From Parasulfuritortus sp036391875 (GTDB lineage: Bacteria; Pseudomonadota; Gammaproteobacteria; Burkholderiales; Thiobacillaceae): DNA of 50,961 nucleotides. The notes beneath the pieces were generated by a model. The model made no database searches and was not told the DNA's origin. It saw only the letters and a program-made list of their open reading frames with translations. Below are positions 22,750-31,785 of this stretch, piece by piece. Position 1 is the first letter of the stretch; each line of letters opens with the position of its first letter. The stretch is from NCBI GenBank assembly GCA_036391875.1, contig DASVZA010000029.1, positions 1 to 50,961 of the forward strand, in the 5' to 3' direction. A program made the translations under genes and the position numbers.

Positions 22750-25646
22750 TTGGCACCCCGTGTGAACTTGCCGGCGAAATAGTTGAGCCAGGGTTGCCGT
22801 GCCGGCGTACCTGGCGCCGGCGGCACCGGCGCGAACTGCGGCGAGGTCTCCTGCGGCTCGTCCGCGCCGGCCTTGTAGATACGCACCCGGACGTCGTACC
22901 AGGCGGCCTGGCCGGTGACCGGATCGGAGTTGGAGACGTGGTCGCCTGACTGGTGCGGCGGCAGCTCCTCGCTGATCACGTGGTTGAGCAGGAAGCCCTG
23001 CTTGGCCTCGTTGGCAGTGGGTTCCAGGTTCCAGGCGCCGGCGGCCTTGCCGATGGCGTTCCAGGTCCAGACCGTGCCCGGCTCGACCGCCTCGGACAGG
23101 CGCGCCATGCAGCGCACCTTGCCCCATTGCGATTCGACCCAGATCCAGTCGTCGTCGGCGATGCCTTGCGAGGCGGCCGTCTTCGGGTTCACGTACAGGT
23201 AGTTGTAGGTGTGGATCTGGCGCAGCCAGGCGTTCTGGCTGTCCCAGGAGTGGTACATGGCCATGGGCCGCTGGGTCACGGCGCTGAGCGGATACTTGTG
23301 CTTGTCCGTGAGGCTGGCTTCGAGCGGCTCGAAATAGAACGGCAGCGGATCGAAATAGGTCTCGACCCGCTTCTTCAGGTGCTCGGGCGGCTGCCGGCCC
23401 TGGCCCTTGCCCTGGGCGGCCAGGCGGAACTTCTGCAACACCTCGGAATAGATGTGGACGTTGATCGGCTCGGCGTGCCGGGTCATGCCGTGGGCCTGGG
23501 CCCATTGCAGGTAGCCCTGGTTCCAGTTGCGCATGTACTGGTAGGACTTGGGCAGGTGGTAATGGAACACGCAGTTGTTCTGCTCGTACATCTGCCACTG
23601 GTTCGGGTTGGGCTCGCCCTTCATCGACTTCTCGCCGCCCTTGCCGCGCCAGCCGGCCAGGAAGCCGATGCCGGAGTTGGGGGCGGTCTCGAAGTTGACG
23701 ATGAAGTCCGGGTAGTCGCGGTACTTGCGCTTGCCTTCCTTGTCGACGAAGGCCGGCAGCTTGAGGCGGGTACCCATCTCGATCAGCACTTCCTGGAACG
23801 GCTTGCACTGGCCGGTGGGCGGCAGCACGGGGATGCGCACCGAGTCGACCGGGCCGTCGAACTCGGAAATCGGCCGGTCGAGCATGGACATCACGTCGTG
23901 CCGCTCGAGGTAGGTGGTGTCGGGCAGCACCAGGTCGGCGAAGGCCACCATCTCGGACTGGAAGGCGTCGCAGACGGCGATGAACGGGATCTTGTAGTCG
24001 CCGTTCCCGTCCTTGTCGTTGAGCATCCCGCGCACCTGCTCGGCGTTCATGGTCGAGTTCCACGACATGTTGGCCATGAAGATCAGCAGGGTGTCGATCT
24101 GGTACGGGTCGCCGCGCCAGGCGTTGGTGATGACGTTGTGCATCAGGCCGTGCACCGAGAGCGGGTACTCCCAGGAGAAGGCCTTGTCGATGCGCACCGG
24201 GTTGCCGGCGTCGTCGACGAACAGGTCGTCCGGATCGGCCGGCCAGCCGAGCGGCATGCCGTTCAGCGGCATGTCGGGCTGGACGTCCTCCGGCCGGGTC
24301 GGGGTCTTGGCGCAGGGCGGGATCGGACGCGGGAACGGCGCCTTGTGGCGGAAGCCGCCCGGCCGGTCGATGGTGCCCAGGATCGACATCAGGATGCCCA
24401 GGGCGCGGATGGTGTGGAAGCCGTTGGAATGGGCGGCCAGGCCGCGCATGGCGTGGAAGGCGACCGGGTTGCCGGTGATGGTCTGGTGTTCGTTGTCCCA
24501 GACGTCGGTCCAGGCGATGGGCAACTCGATCTTCTGGTCGCGCGCCGTGACGCCCATCTCGTGGGCCAAGCGGACGATGGTCTCGACCGGGATGCCGGTG
24601 ATGCCCGAGGCCCATTCCGGGGTGTATTGCGCCACCCGCTCCTTGAGCAACTGGAAGGAGGGCTTGACCGGCGTGCCGTCGGGCAACGTGAACTCGCCCA
24701 TCAGGCGCGGCTCGACGCCCGGGGTGTGGGTGGACACCGGGCGGTCCAGCTCGCGGTCCCACCAGAGCTTGTTCTGGGGATCGAAACAGCCCTCTTCCTG
24801 AGGCACCTCGAAGCGGACGAACATGCCCTGTTCGGGACTGTCGGCGGCAACGTTGACCAGTTCGGCGGCGTTGGAATACTTGACCAGGAAGTCGCGGTCG
24901 TAGAGACCCTGCTTGATGATCTCGTGGACCAGCGCCAGCAGCAGGGCACCGTCGGTGCCCGGCTTGATCGGGATCCACTCGTCGGCGATGGCCGAGTAGC
25001 CGGTGCGGACTGGGTTGATCGAGATGAAGCGGCCGCCGTTGCGCTTGAACTTGGACAGGGCGATCTTCATCGGGTTGGAGTGGTGGTCCTCGGCCGTGCC
25101 GATCATCACGAACAGCTTGGCGCGATCAAGGTCGGGCCCGCCGAACTCCCAGAACGAGCCGCCGATGGTGTAGATCAGGCCGGCCGCCATGTTGACCGAG
25201 CAGAAGCCGCCGTGGGCGGCGTAGTTGGGCGTGCCGAACTGGCGCGCGAACAGGCCGGTCAGGGCCTGCATCTGGTCGCGGCCGGTGAACAGGGCGAACT
25301 TCTTGGGATCGGTCGAGCGGATCTTGGCCAGGCGCTCTTCCAGCATGGCGAAGGCCTCGTCCCAGGAGATCTCCTCGAACTCGCCGGCGCCCCGGTCGGC
25401 ACCGGGCTTGCGGCGCAGCGGCATGGTCAGCCGGGCGGGCGAATATTGTTTCATGATGCCGCTGGAACCCTTGGCGCAAAGCACGCCCTGGTTCAGCGGA
25501 TGGTCCGGGTTCCCCTCGATGAAGCGCACCTCGCCGTTTTTCAGGTGCACCTTGATGCCGCAACGGCAGGCGCACATGTAGCAGGTGGTGGTACGCACTT
25601 CCTCGTGCAAGGTCGGCGAGTCCGCCGTATCAGTGATATGGGACAT
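22746..25646 (-). CDS. soeA: SoeA-type molybdopterin oxidoreductase (sulfite dehydrogenase catalytic subunit)
   Basis: Catalytic subunit of 966 residues that binds Mo-bisMGD and one 4Fe-4S cluster (C22-x2-C25-x3-C29 and C57). The likely Mo ligand is C149 in HGGFCSVNM. The N-terminus (MSHITDTADSPTLHEEV) has no twin-arginine signal, so the enzyme is cytoplasmic, as reported for SoeA of Allochromatium and distinct from the periplasmic PsrA/PhsA reductases. Length and gene order (soeA-soeB-soeC) fit SoeABC, which oxidises sulfite to sulfate with quinone as acceptor. ATG 25646 is preferred over TTG 25670, whose product adds a few residues. Paralogous polysulfide or thiosulfate reductases are the main alternative. 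Confidence 0.88.
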   Translation of the reverse strand: MSHITDTADSPTLHEEVRTTTCYMCACRCGIKVHLKNGEVRFIEGNPDHPLNQGVLCAKGSSGIMKQYSPARLTMPLRRKPGADRGAGEFEEISWDEAFAMLEERLAKIRSTDPKKFALFTGRDQMQALTGLFARQFGTPNYAAHGGFCSVNMAAGLIYTIGGSFWEFGGPDLDRAKLFVMIGTAEDHHSNPMKIALSKFKRNGGRFISINPVRTGYSAIADEWIPIKPGTDGALLLALVHEIIKQGLYDRDFLVKYSNAAELVNVAADSPEQGMFVRFEVPQEEGCFDPQNKLWWDRELDRPVSTHTPGVEPRLMGEFTLPDGTPVKPSFQLLKERVAQYTPEWASGITGIPVETIVRLAHEMGVTARDQKIELPIAWTDVWDNEHQTITGNPVAFHAMRGLAAHSNGFHTIRALGILMSILGTIDRPGGFRHKAPFPRPIPPCAKTPTRPEDVQPDMPLNGMPLGWPADPDDLFVDDAGNPVRIDKAFSWEYPLSVHGLMHNVITNAWRGDPYQIDTLLIFMANMSWNSTMNAEQVRGMLNDKDGNGDYKIPFIAVCDAFQSEMVAFADLVLPDTTYLERHDVMSMLDRPISEFDGPVDSVRIPVLPPTGQCKPFQEVLIEMGTRLKLPAFVDKEGKRKYRDYPDFIVNFETAPNSGIGFLAGWRGKGGEKSMKGEPNPNQWQMYEQNNCVFHYHLPKSYQYMRNWNQGYLQWAQAHGMTRHAEPINVHIYSEVLQKFRLAAQGKGQGRQPPEHLKKRVETYFDPLPFYFEPLEASLTDKHKYPLSAVTQRPMAMYHSWDSQNAWLRQIHTYNYLYVNPKTAASQGIADDDWIWVESQWGKVRCMARLSEAVEPGTVWTWNAIGKAAGAWNLEPTANEAKQGFLLNHVISEELPPHQSGDHVSNSDPVTGQAAWYDVRVRIYKAGADEPQETSPQFAPVPPAPGTPARQPWLNYFAGKFTRGAK

Positions 25647-25675
25647 ATGTCGATTTATTCTGGTGACCAAAGAGG

Positions 25676-25722
25676 CGGTTCAAATAAGCACAGCTTGAAC
25701 CGTGCGGCGTACTTAATTAAGT
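25676..25722. promoter_or_regulatory. Two dyad symmetries upstream of soeABC
   Basis: CGGTTCAA (25676-25683) and TTGAACCG (25695-25702) form an 8-base inverted repeat with an 11-base spacer. ACTTAATTAAGT at 25711-25722 is a perfect 12-base palindrome. Both lie 30-76 bases upstream of the soeA ATG. They look like operator sites for control of the sulfite dehydrogenase; no regulator gene lies nearby. Confidence 0.45.
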
Positions 25723-25794
25723 GTTAATTTTCTCATGAACAGCCTACCCGCTCATACTGCCCGATCGGGTGGGTTGCAATGCCGAAACGGGGGG

Positions 25795-27468
25795 TCAGCC
25801 GCCGCGCCGCATGACGCCGCCGGCCTCGGCCGGGCCGCCGCCGCGGCAGAGCGAAATGCACAGCGTCCCCGGCACCGGCAGGCCGAGCAGGCGATAAAGC
25901 CGCTTCAGCTTGGCCCGGTACAGCTTGTCGAAAGCCTCGACACTGTCGCCCGGATTGTAGTCGCCGAACCACCAGAACCAATCCGAGCTCTCGCAGGAAC
26001 GCAACTGGAGTTCAGCCTCGCGCGCGACCGCTTCGGGCAGGGTGCCGGTCGCCAAGCGCTGGTCGTAGGCAACCTTGGCCTCGCAGAGCAGATCCCAGGC
26101 CCGATTCTTGGCCGGATCGCCCATCCAGGTGGTGAAATCGCCATAGACCCAGCTGCCGGCCGTCATCACCGGCAGTTCGGCGACATTGCCCGGGAACAGA
26201 TCGAGATAATCCGAGAACGTGGTCACCCGGATGGCGGGATGTTCGGCCAAGGCCTGATACAGTTCGGACAGAAAATACCAGCCGTTGTAGGGGTAGTACT
26301 CCCAGGCGTTTTCGCCGTCCAGGACGACCGTCACCAGCGGATCGGCTTGCCCGGCGCTGCGGCCGCGCTCCTCCACGATATGGATGAAGTGGCGCACCGC
26401 ATCTTCGGCGAACCAGCCCTTGTATTCGAAACCGATCAGGTCGGACAGGTAGTCGTCGCGGAAGAAGCAGGCCGTGCTCTGCCTCGGCAAACGGCACGGA
26501 CGGTACAGCCAGGGCGCCGGATGGGCCGCATCCAGACCGGACGAGTGCAGGCTGTGGCGCAGCACGCCTTCTCCGCTGGCTGCCCAGCGGATGCCGCTTT
26601 GGGAAAACAATTCCAGCACCGACGTCGAAACGCTGCCCTCGGCCGGCCAGAAGCCTTGCGGTTCCTTGCCGAAATGCGCCTGGTGAGCCTCGCGGGCCGT
26701 CTCGATATGGACCTGGAAGCGCGCCTCGCCGCCCGGGTAGCCTTCGCTGACCGGCAACGGCAATCCGGGCCGGGCCTCACGAGCAGACTGGAAATCGAGC
26801 AGCAGCGGACCGATGGGATGGCTGTGGGGGGTCGCCGACAGTTCGATCTGGCCCCGGGCTTCCAACTCGCGGAAGCGTGGCAGCAGATCGGCGATGACCT
26901 GGCCGATTAGGCGGAACAGCTCCTGGCGCTCTTCCAAATCGAAGCCGCCGCCTTTCTCCATCAGACGAACCAGCCAGGCATGCTCCCGGCGCAGGGTTTC
27001 CCCGGTCCAGGCCAGGTGGTACCAGGTCACCAGATCGGCCAGGTATTGCCCGGACAGGTACGCCACGGCCGGCTCTTGCTCTTCCTTCAGACTTTGCCAC
27101 AAGCGCTGCAGGCGGCGGTAGCCCGGGAAGGGGTCCAGCATGGTAGGAAAATTGAGCTTGAAGCAGGCGGCGACCAACTGCCGCCGGGCCTCGGAATTCA
27201 TACCGTCGAGATTCGGCTCGACCAGGGCGGCCAGCAACGGGTCGCGTATCTGCCCGCTGCGGAACTGGTCGGCGTAATCGTCCAGCTGCTCCAGCAGCGT
27301 GGGCACGAAATTCACCACCGCCTGCATGTCCGGCCGGGCCTCCAGATGCCCGGCCATGTCGGCGTAATCCTTGAGGGCGTGCAGGTAGGTCCAGGGCAGG
27401 AAATACTGCCCATCCTCGGTACGGTAATCGGGCTGGTGGAAATGCCAGCACAGGACGAGATGGATCAC
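25795..27468 (-). CDS. Glycoside hydrolase family 57 protein
   Basis: A 557-residue GH57 enzyme. The start MIHLVLCWHFHQPDY is the GH57 N-terminal motif with the His pair. The nucleophile region is GFWPAEGSVS (Glu near 274), and the acid/base region is VLDGENAWEYYPYNG (Asp near 383). WFWWFGDYNPG is a further conserved block. GH57 includes alpha-amylases, 4-alpha-glucanotransferases and branching enzymes; the substrate here is not determinable. There is no signal peptide, so it acts in the cytoplasm, probably on glycogen-like glucans. No other glycogen gene lies near. It is divergent from hslO. Confidence 0.93.
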   Translation of the reverse strand: MIHLVLCWHFHQPDYRTEDGQYFLPWTYLHALKDYADMAGHLEARPDMQAVVNFVPTLLEQLDDYADQFRSGQIRDPLLAALVEPNLDGMNSEARRQLVAACFKLNFPTMLDPFPGYRRLQRLWQSLKEEQEPAVAYLSGQYLADLVTWYHLAWTGETLRREHAWLVRLMEKGGGFDLEERQELFRLIGQVIADLLPRFRELEARGQIELSATPHSHPIGPLLLDFQSAREARPGLPLPVSEGYPGGEARFQVHIETAREAHQAHFGKEPQGFWPAEGSVSTSVLELFSQSGIRWAASGEGVLRHSLHSSGLDAAHPAPWLYRPCRLPRQSTACFFRDDYLSDLIGFEYKGWFAEDAVRHFIHIVEERGRSAGQADPLVTVVLDGENAWEYYPYNGWYFLSELYQALAEHPAIRVTTFSDYLDLFPGNVAELPVMTAGSWVYGDFTTWMGDPAKNRAWDLLCEAKVAYDQRLATGTLPEAVAREAELQLRSCESSDWFWWFGDYNPGDSVEAFDKLYRAKLKRLYRLLGLPVPGTLCISLCRGGGPAEAGGVMRRGG

Positions 27469-27565
27469 TGGGCGTCCAAAAGTTTGGTCGAAACGACCCT
27501 ATTCTAACTTGCACACCCGAGGCAAAGCCGTTACACATTATCGTTTTTTTGGGACCGCAATCGCC

Positions 27566-28423
27566 TTGGACAATCCGATCAATCACAACTTCGTCCGCCC
27601 CTTCCTGTTCGAGGACCTGGATATCCGCGGCGCCTTCGTCCGCCTCGTCGACGTCTGGCAGGCGCTACAGCACGGCCGCAACTACGCGCCGCCCGTCACC
27701 CGGCTGCTGGGCGAGATGAGTGCGGTCACCGCGCTGATCGCTGCCAACCTGAAACAGCCCGGCCGGATGACCTTCCAACTCAAAGGCAGCGGCCCCGTCG
27801 AATTGCTGGTATTGGATTGCGACGAACGCTTGCGGATGCGGGGCATGGCCCGGGCGGCCGGCGCGGTGCCGGACGACGCCATACCCGATCTGCTGGGCCA
27901 CGGCCAGCTGGCCCTGAGCCTAGACGTCGCCGGCATGGAGGTGCCTTACCAAAGCCTGGTGCCGCTCGATGGCAACAGCATCGCCGCCATTTTCCAGCAT
28001 TATCTCGAACGTTCGGAGCAGCAACCCGCCCGTCTGTTCCTCGCCACCGAGGCTGGGGCCGCCGCCGGTCTGTTCCTGCAGAAGCTGCCCCAGGCCGACC
28101 TGCGCGACCCGGACGGTTGGAACCGCATCCAGATCCTGGCCGAAACGGTACGGCCGGAGGAACTGACCGGCCTGTCGGCCCTGCACCTGATCGGCCGCCT
28201 GTTTCCGGAAGAGGACGTGCGCCTGTTCGACCCGCGCCCGGTCAGCTACCACTGCCCGGAAGACTGGGCCAAGGTCGCCAGCATGCTGCGCGCGGTCGGC
28301 CGCGAGGAATGCGAGGCCATCCTGCGCGAACGGGGCGAGATCCACATCCAGGACGAGATCTGCAACCGCGACTACCGCTTCGATGCGGCCATGGTCGCGG
28401 ACCTGTTCGAGGCCGGGCGATAA
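27566..28423 (+). CDS. hslO: Hsp33 chaperone HslO with incomplete redox cysteine set
   Basis: Hsp33 is a redox-activated holdase; four C-terminal Cys bind zinc and switch it on when oxidised. The 285-residue protein has a normal core: FLFEDLDIRGAFVRLVDVWQ, LLGEMSAVTALIAANLKQPGRMTFQLKG, and GREECEAILRERGEIHI. The C-x-C pair is reduced to C230-P-E232, and the C-x2-C pair to D263-E-I-C266, so two of four zinc ligands are acidic residues. The usual redox switch is unlikely to work in the canonical way. TTG 27566 is chosen because the family N-terminus starts there; a longer frame from TTG 27509 adds 19 residues unlike the family. mnmC starts three bases after the TAA. Confidence 0.85.
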   Translation: MDNPINHNFVRPFLFEDLDIRGAFVRLVDVWQALQHGRNYAPPVTRLLGEMSAVTALIAANLKQPGRMTFQLKGSGPVELLVLDCDERLRMRGMARAAGAVPDDAIPDLLGHGQLALSLDVAGMEVPYQSLVPLDGNSIAAIFQHYLERSEQQPARLFLATEAGAAAGLFLQKLPQADLRDPDGWNRIQILAETVRPEELTGLSALHLIGRLFPEEDVRLFDPRPVSYHCPEDWAKVASMLRAVGREECEAILRERGEIHIQDEICNRDYRFDAAMVADLFEAGR

Positions 28424-28426
28424 GCC

Positions 28427-30343
28427 ATGTATGAACCGCTGGTGCCTGCCAGCCTGGCCTTTTCCGAAGGCGGCATCCCGTTCTCGGAACGCTACGGCGA
28501 CATCTACCATTCCGACGCCGGCGGCCCCGGCCAGAGCCGCCACGTCTTCCTGGCCGGCAACCGCCTGCCGGAGCGCTGGCGCAACAGGGACAGCTTCGTC
28601 ATCCTGGAAACCGGCTTCGGCACCGGCCTCAACTTCCTGGCCACCTGGCAGGCCTGGCAGGACGACCCGCAGGCCTGCCGCCGTCTGCATTACCTGTCGG
28701 TCGAAAAGCATCCGTTCCGGGCCGAGGATCTGGCCGCCATCCATGCCGCCTGGCCGGAGTTCGCTGATCAGGCCGCCCGACTGCGCGCCGCCTGGCCGAC
28801 CCTGACGCCGGGCTACCATCGCCTCGAATTCGCCGGTGGCCGGCTGATATTGACCCTGCTGCTGGGCGACGCGGACAAAATGCTCGGCAAACTCCAGGCC
28901 CGCGCCGACGCGATCTATCTGGACGGCTTCGCCCCCGGCCGGAACCCGGACATCTGGTCGCCGGAAGTCCTCGGCCAGATCGGCCGACTGGCCGCGCCGG
29001 AGGCGACACTGGCGACCTGGAGCGTCTCGAGCGGGGTCCGTTCGGCATTGCAGACGGCCGGCTTCAACCTGGAAAAGGCGCCCGGCTTCGCCAGCAAGCG
29101 GGACATGCTGGTCGGCCGTTTCGGCCAGTCCCGGCCATGGGCCGGCGCACCGACCGAACGCAAAGCCATCGTCATCGGCGCTGGCGTGGCCGGCTGCACC
29201 TGCTGCGAACGCCTCGCCAGCCGGGGCTGGGACATCACCCTGATCGACCGGCGCGCAGGTCCAGGTATGGCGGCTTCTGGCAACCTGGCCGGCCTTTTGA
29301 TGCCGCTGGTTTCCAAGGACGACAACATCGCTTCGCGCCTGTCCCGCAGCGCCCTGCTCTATGCCCTGCGCGCCTGGCAGCGGCCAGAGGCCGTCGCCGC
29401 CGGCGCCCGGTTCGGCCCGAGCGGAGTGTTCCAGATCGCCCGCGATCCGGAGCAGGAAACGTTGCAGAGGGAAGTCGTCCGGAGACTGGCATTTCCGGAC
29501 GAATTTCTGACTTATCTCGACCGGCAGACCGCCCAAACCGAACTCGGCCATGCCGTTCCCGCCGGCGGCTGGCTGTTCCGGCAGGCCGGCTGGGCCAACC
29601 CGCCCAGCCTGTGCCGGGCCGCGTTGATCCTGGCCGACGGACGCGTCCGGACGCTGTTCGGCCACGCGATATCCGAACTGGTACGCGTAGACGACGACTG
29701 GCAAGCGCTGGACAAGGCCGGCCACGTGCTCGCCAGCGCCCCGGTCGTGATTCTCGCCAACGGCAGTGAAGCGGTCGGCCTCGCGCAGGCCGCCCCTTTG
29801 CCCATCAAGGCTGTGCGCGGCCAGGTGACGCTGATCCCGGCGGACAGCATGCCGAAAATGCGCGTCGCGCTCTGCCGTGAAGGCTATGCCGCCCCGGCGG
29901 TGGACGGCCTGCACGCGGTAGGTGCGTCGTACGACCACGACGACGACCCCAACCCCAGGGCCGCATGTACGCACGGCAACCTGCAACGACTGGCCAATCT
30001 GTTGCCCGGCGTTGGCATGGACCTGGACGCATCGACACTGGCCAACCGGGTCGGCTTCCGCCCGGTCGCACCGGACCGCTTGCCGATCATGGGCGCCCTG
30101 CCCGACTGGCAGCACCTACCGACCGGCACCGATCGCCGACTGCAGGACATACCCCGACAGCCCGGACTGTATGGCCTGCTCGGTTACGCCTCGCGCGGCC
30201 TGGTCTGGGCCCAGCTGCTGGCCGAGGCCTTGGCCTGCCAACTGGAAGGCGAACCCTCGCCGTTGGAGACCGACCTGCTCGCCGCCGTCGATCCGGGGCG
30301 CTTCGCCTTGCGGGAAATTCGCCGCAGCGCCCGCACAAAATAA
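28427..30343 (+). CDS. mnmC: Bifunctional tRNA U34 modification enzyme MnmC
   Basis: MnmC carries out the last two steps of mnm5(s2)U34 synthesis in tRNA. The 638-residue protein has an N-terminal SAM-dependent methyltransferase (FVILETGFGTGLNFLATW near 64; YLDGFAPGRNPDIW) and a C-terminal FAD-dependent oxidoreductase (AIVIGAGVAGCTCCERLASRGW near 247; GYASRGLVWAQLLAE near the end). Both domains appear complete, unlike lineages that keep only one. It begins three bases after hslO and is probably cotranscribed. The end overlaps the poly-A arm of a leftward terminator. Confidence 0.95.
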   Translation: MYEPLVPASLAFSEGGIPFSERYGDIYHSDAGGPGQSRHVFLAGNRLPERWRNRDSFVILETGFGTGLNFLATWQAWQDDPQACRRLHYLSVEKHPFRAEDLAAIHAAWPEFADQAARLRAAWPTLTPGYHRLEFAGGRLILTLLLGDADKMLGKLQARADAIYLDGFAPGRNPDIWSPEVLGQIGRLAAPEATLATWSVSSGVRSALQTAGFNLEKAPGFASKRDMLVGRFGQSRPWAGAPTERKAIVIGAGVAGCTCCERLASRGWDITLIDRRAGPGMAASGNLAGLLMPLVSKDDNIASRLSRSALLYALRAWQRPEAVAAGARFGPSGVFQIARDPEQETLQREVVRRLAFPDEFLTYLDRQTAQTELGHAVPAGGWLFRQAGWANPPSLCRAALILADGRVRTLFGHAISELVRVDDDWQALDKAGHVLASAPVVILANGSEAVGLAQAAPLPIKAVRGQVTLIPADSMPKMRVALCREGYAAPAVDGLHAVGASYDHDDDPNPRAACTHGNLQRLANLLPGVGMDLDASTLANRVGFRPVAPDRLPIMGALPDWQHLPTGTDRRLQDIPRQPGLYGLLGYASRGLVWAQLLAEALACQLEGEPSPLETDLLAAVDPGRFALREIRRSARTK

Positions 30344-30368
30344 AAAAAGCCGGCCCAAACGGGCCGGC
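30342..30368 (-). terminator. Rho-independent terminator of the FadL-family gene
   Basis: On the minus strand GCCGGCCC, a GTTT loop and GGGCCGGC are followed by seven T's (30348-30342). It lies 20 bases after the porin stop and touches the mnmC stop codon at 30341-30343. It works mainly for leftward transcription. Confidence 0.85.
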
Positions 30369-30388
30369 CCGGCAAACAACCGTACCGA

Positions 30389-31582
30389 TCAGAAGCGGTG
30401 GCTGTACATCAACTGGGCGTTGGTCTGGCTGTGCGTTACATTGCCACCACCCCAGCCACCCAACAGCGGAGAAACCGTATTCAGGTTTTGGGTGACCTTG
30501 GGAGCATAGGCAACTGAGAAGTTAACGGCATTAGCCTTGTCGAAATCGTAGCCGAAGCCAAGCGTGTAGCTATTTTCGATGATGGCCGGCCACAGCGGGG
30601 TGACATAGGCATCGGGGATCGGGTTATTGGCAAAGTTTGCACCAGCACGCAGCGTCAAAGCTTCCGAATATTGATAGGAAACCCCGAGTGCGAGGACCTT
30701 CTGGTCATCCCAGTTTTGAACAAAGCCGACAGTGGATGCACCTTGAGTAATATCGACGGTCTGCATGCTGTCGCTCCAAAGGATGTCCTTCAGATCGGCG
30801 GCCACCAACCACTTGTCGTTCGGCTTGTAGGCAAGACCCAAACCGACAACTGCGGGCATATCGAAATTCTTGACCGTGGCACCGTCCCCCGTCAGATCAC
30901 CAATGTTGCCCGCGGCTTGGTAGACGCCGCCGAATGTGAACTGATCGTTCGCCTTGTAGGTAAAACCGATCTTGCCGGAAATGCCGCTTCCCTTGGCGGC
31001 ACCGGTAAAGTCGCTGCCATCTCGGAAATTAAACACATATCCCCCCATCGGGCTCATCATCTGCAGATCCATCTGCGCCCAGACATAATCCAGGCTACCG
31101 CCAATGGTGAACTTGTCGTTGACATTGTAGGCCAGGGGGAAAATTACACGGCCGACGCCAACTTGGGCATACATGTTCGACCCGCTACCAAGTACGTTAG
31201 GATAATTTGTACCCATGCCGCCTTGTGCCAGTACGCCAGCACCATATGTCAGGTTGCCCGATTTCTTCACATAACCGATAGCCGGCATCCAGAATGCCTT
31301 GTCTTCCGACTGCTGATTGGCACCGGAACCCATCTCGTTATTCCAATGGACATCCGGCCCAAGAAAGCCCACGGCCAGATCAAGACGGCTGCCTTCAGAC
31401 ATCAGTCCGAGCGTAGCCGGGTTGTTCATCATGGCCGCCGTGCCGTTGTCATAGGCCAATGATGCGCCACCCATGCCGGTGGCAATAGGGCCATAACCTT
31501 CCATCAGCATGCCGTTGGTAGCGTAAGCGCCAGTGGAAACAGTTGCTACGGCCAGGGCAATCGCGAGTTTGCTGAACTTCAT
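30389..31582 (-). CDS. FadL/OmpP1/TodX-family outer-membrane transporter
   Basis: A 397-residue outer-membrane beta-barrel for hydrophobic compounds. Signal peptide MKFSKLAIALAVATVSTGAYA. The mature N-terminus has the family block TNGMLMEGYGPIATGMGGASLAYDNGTAAMMNNPATL (first half of it), with the NPA motif in the plug (hatch) region. It ends with an aromatic residue (YSHRF), as needed for barrel assembly. GGGGGAG precedes the ATG. Codon use is less GC-rich than neighbours, consistent with high expression. In sulfur oxidisers, FadL-like porins may take up hydrophobic sulfur compounds; that is inference. Long-chain fatty acid or aromatic uptake are alternatives. Confidence 0.92.
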   Translation of the reverse strand: MKFSKLAIALAVATVSTGAYATNGMLMEGYGPIATGMGGASLAYDNGTAAMMNNPATLGLMSEGSRLDLAVGFLGPDVHWNNEMGSGANQQSEDKAFWMPAIGYVKKSGNLTYGAGVLAQGGMGTNYPNVLGSGSNMYAQVGVGRVIFPLAYNVNDKFTIGGSLDYVWAQMDLQMMSPMGGYVFNFRDGSDFTGAAKGSGISGKIGFTYKANDQFTFGGVYQAAGNIGDLTGDGATVKNFDMPAVVGLGLAYKPNDKWLVAADLKDILWSDSMQTVDITQGASTVGFVQNWDDQKVLALGVSYQYSEALTLRAGANFANNPIPDAYVTPLWPAIIENSYTLGFGYDFDKANAVNFSVAYAPKVTQNLNTVSPLLGGWGGGNVTHSQTNAQLMYSHRF

Positions 31583-31684
31583 ATAAGTGTCTCCCCCTCT
31601 AGGGTGGTTGCGTAAAAGTGCGTAAAAAAGCGTCATGCGCGAGGCATGGTAGCGGGCCGCAAACTTATCCGCAACAAACAGAAA

Positions 31685-31690
31685 ATTATA
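31685..31690 (-). promoter_or_regulatory. Possible -10 box (TATAAT) for the FadL-family gene
   Basis: The minus strand has TATAAT about 100 bases upstream of the porin ATG within an AT-rich patch. A clear -35 is not visible. The leader contains GGGGGAG near the start codon. Confidence 0.4.
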
Positions 31691-31735
31691 AGAATATGCT
31701 TATTTGCCAGGTAGTTAGCCGCTTTATGGGGGCAT

Positions 31736-31767
31736 AAAAAAAGCCGCCTAGACAGGCGGCTTTTTTT
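31736..31767. terminator. Bidirectional terminator after dsrE2
   Basis: AAAAAAA, GCCGCCT, loop AGAC, AGGCGGC, TTTTTTT: a symmetric stem with A- and T-runs, working in both directions. It lies 18 bases after the dsrE2 stop and about 50 bases upstream of the porin promoter region. Confidence 0.9.
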
Positions 31768-31785
31768 GATCAGGTTAGACTCAGA

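Noticed and set aside
22953..25727. Plus-strand 924-codon open frame opposite soeA
   Set aside because: It is a shadow of the high-GC soeA frame, with Gly/Val/Asp/His-rich sequence and no domains; soeA on the other strand is certain.
27920..30115. Minus-strand 731-codon open frame opposite hslO and mnmC
   Set aside because: Shadow of high-GC coding sequence; both plus-strand genes have full motifs.
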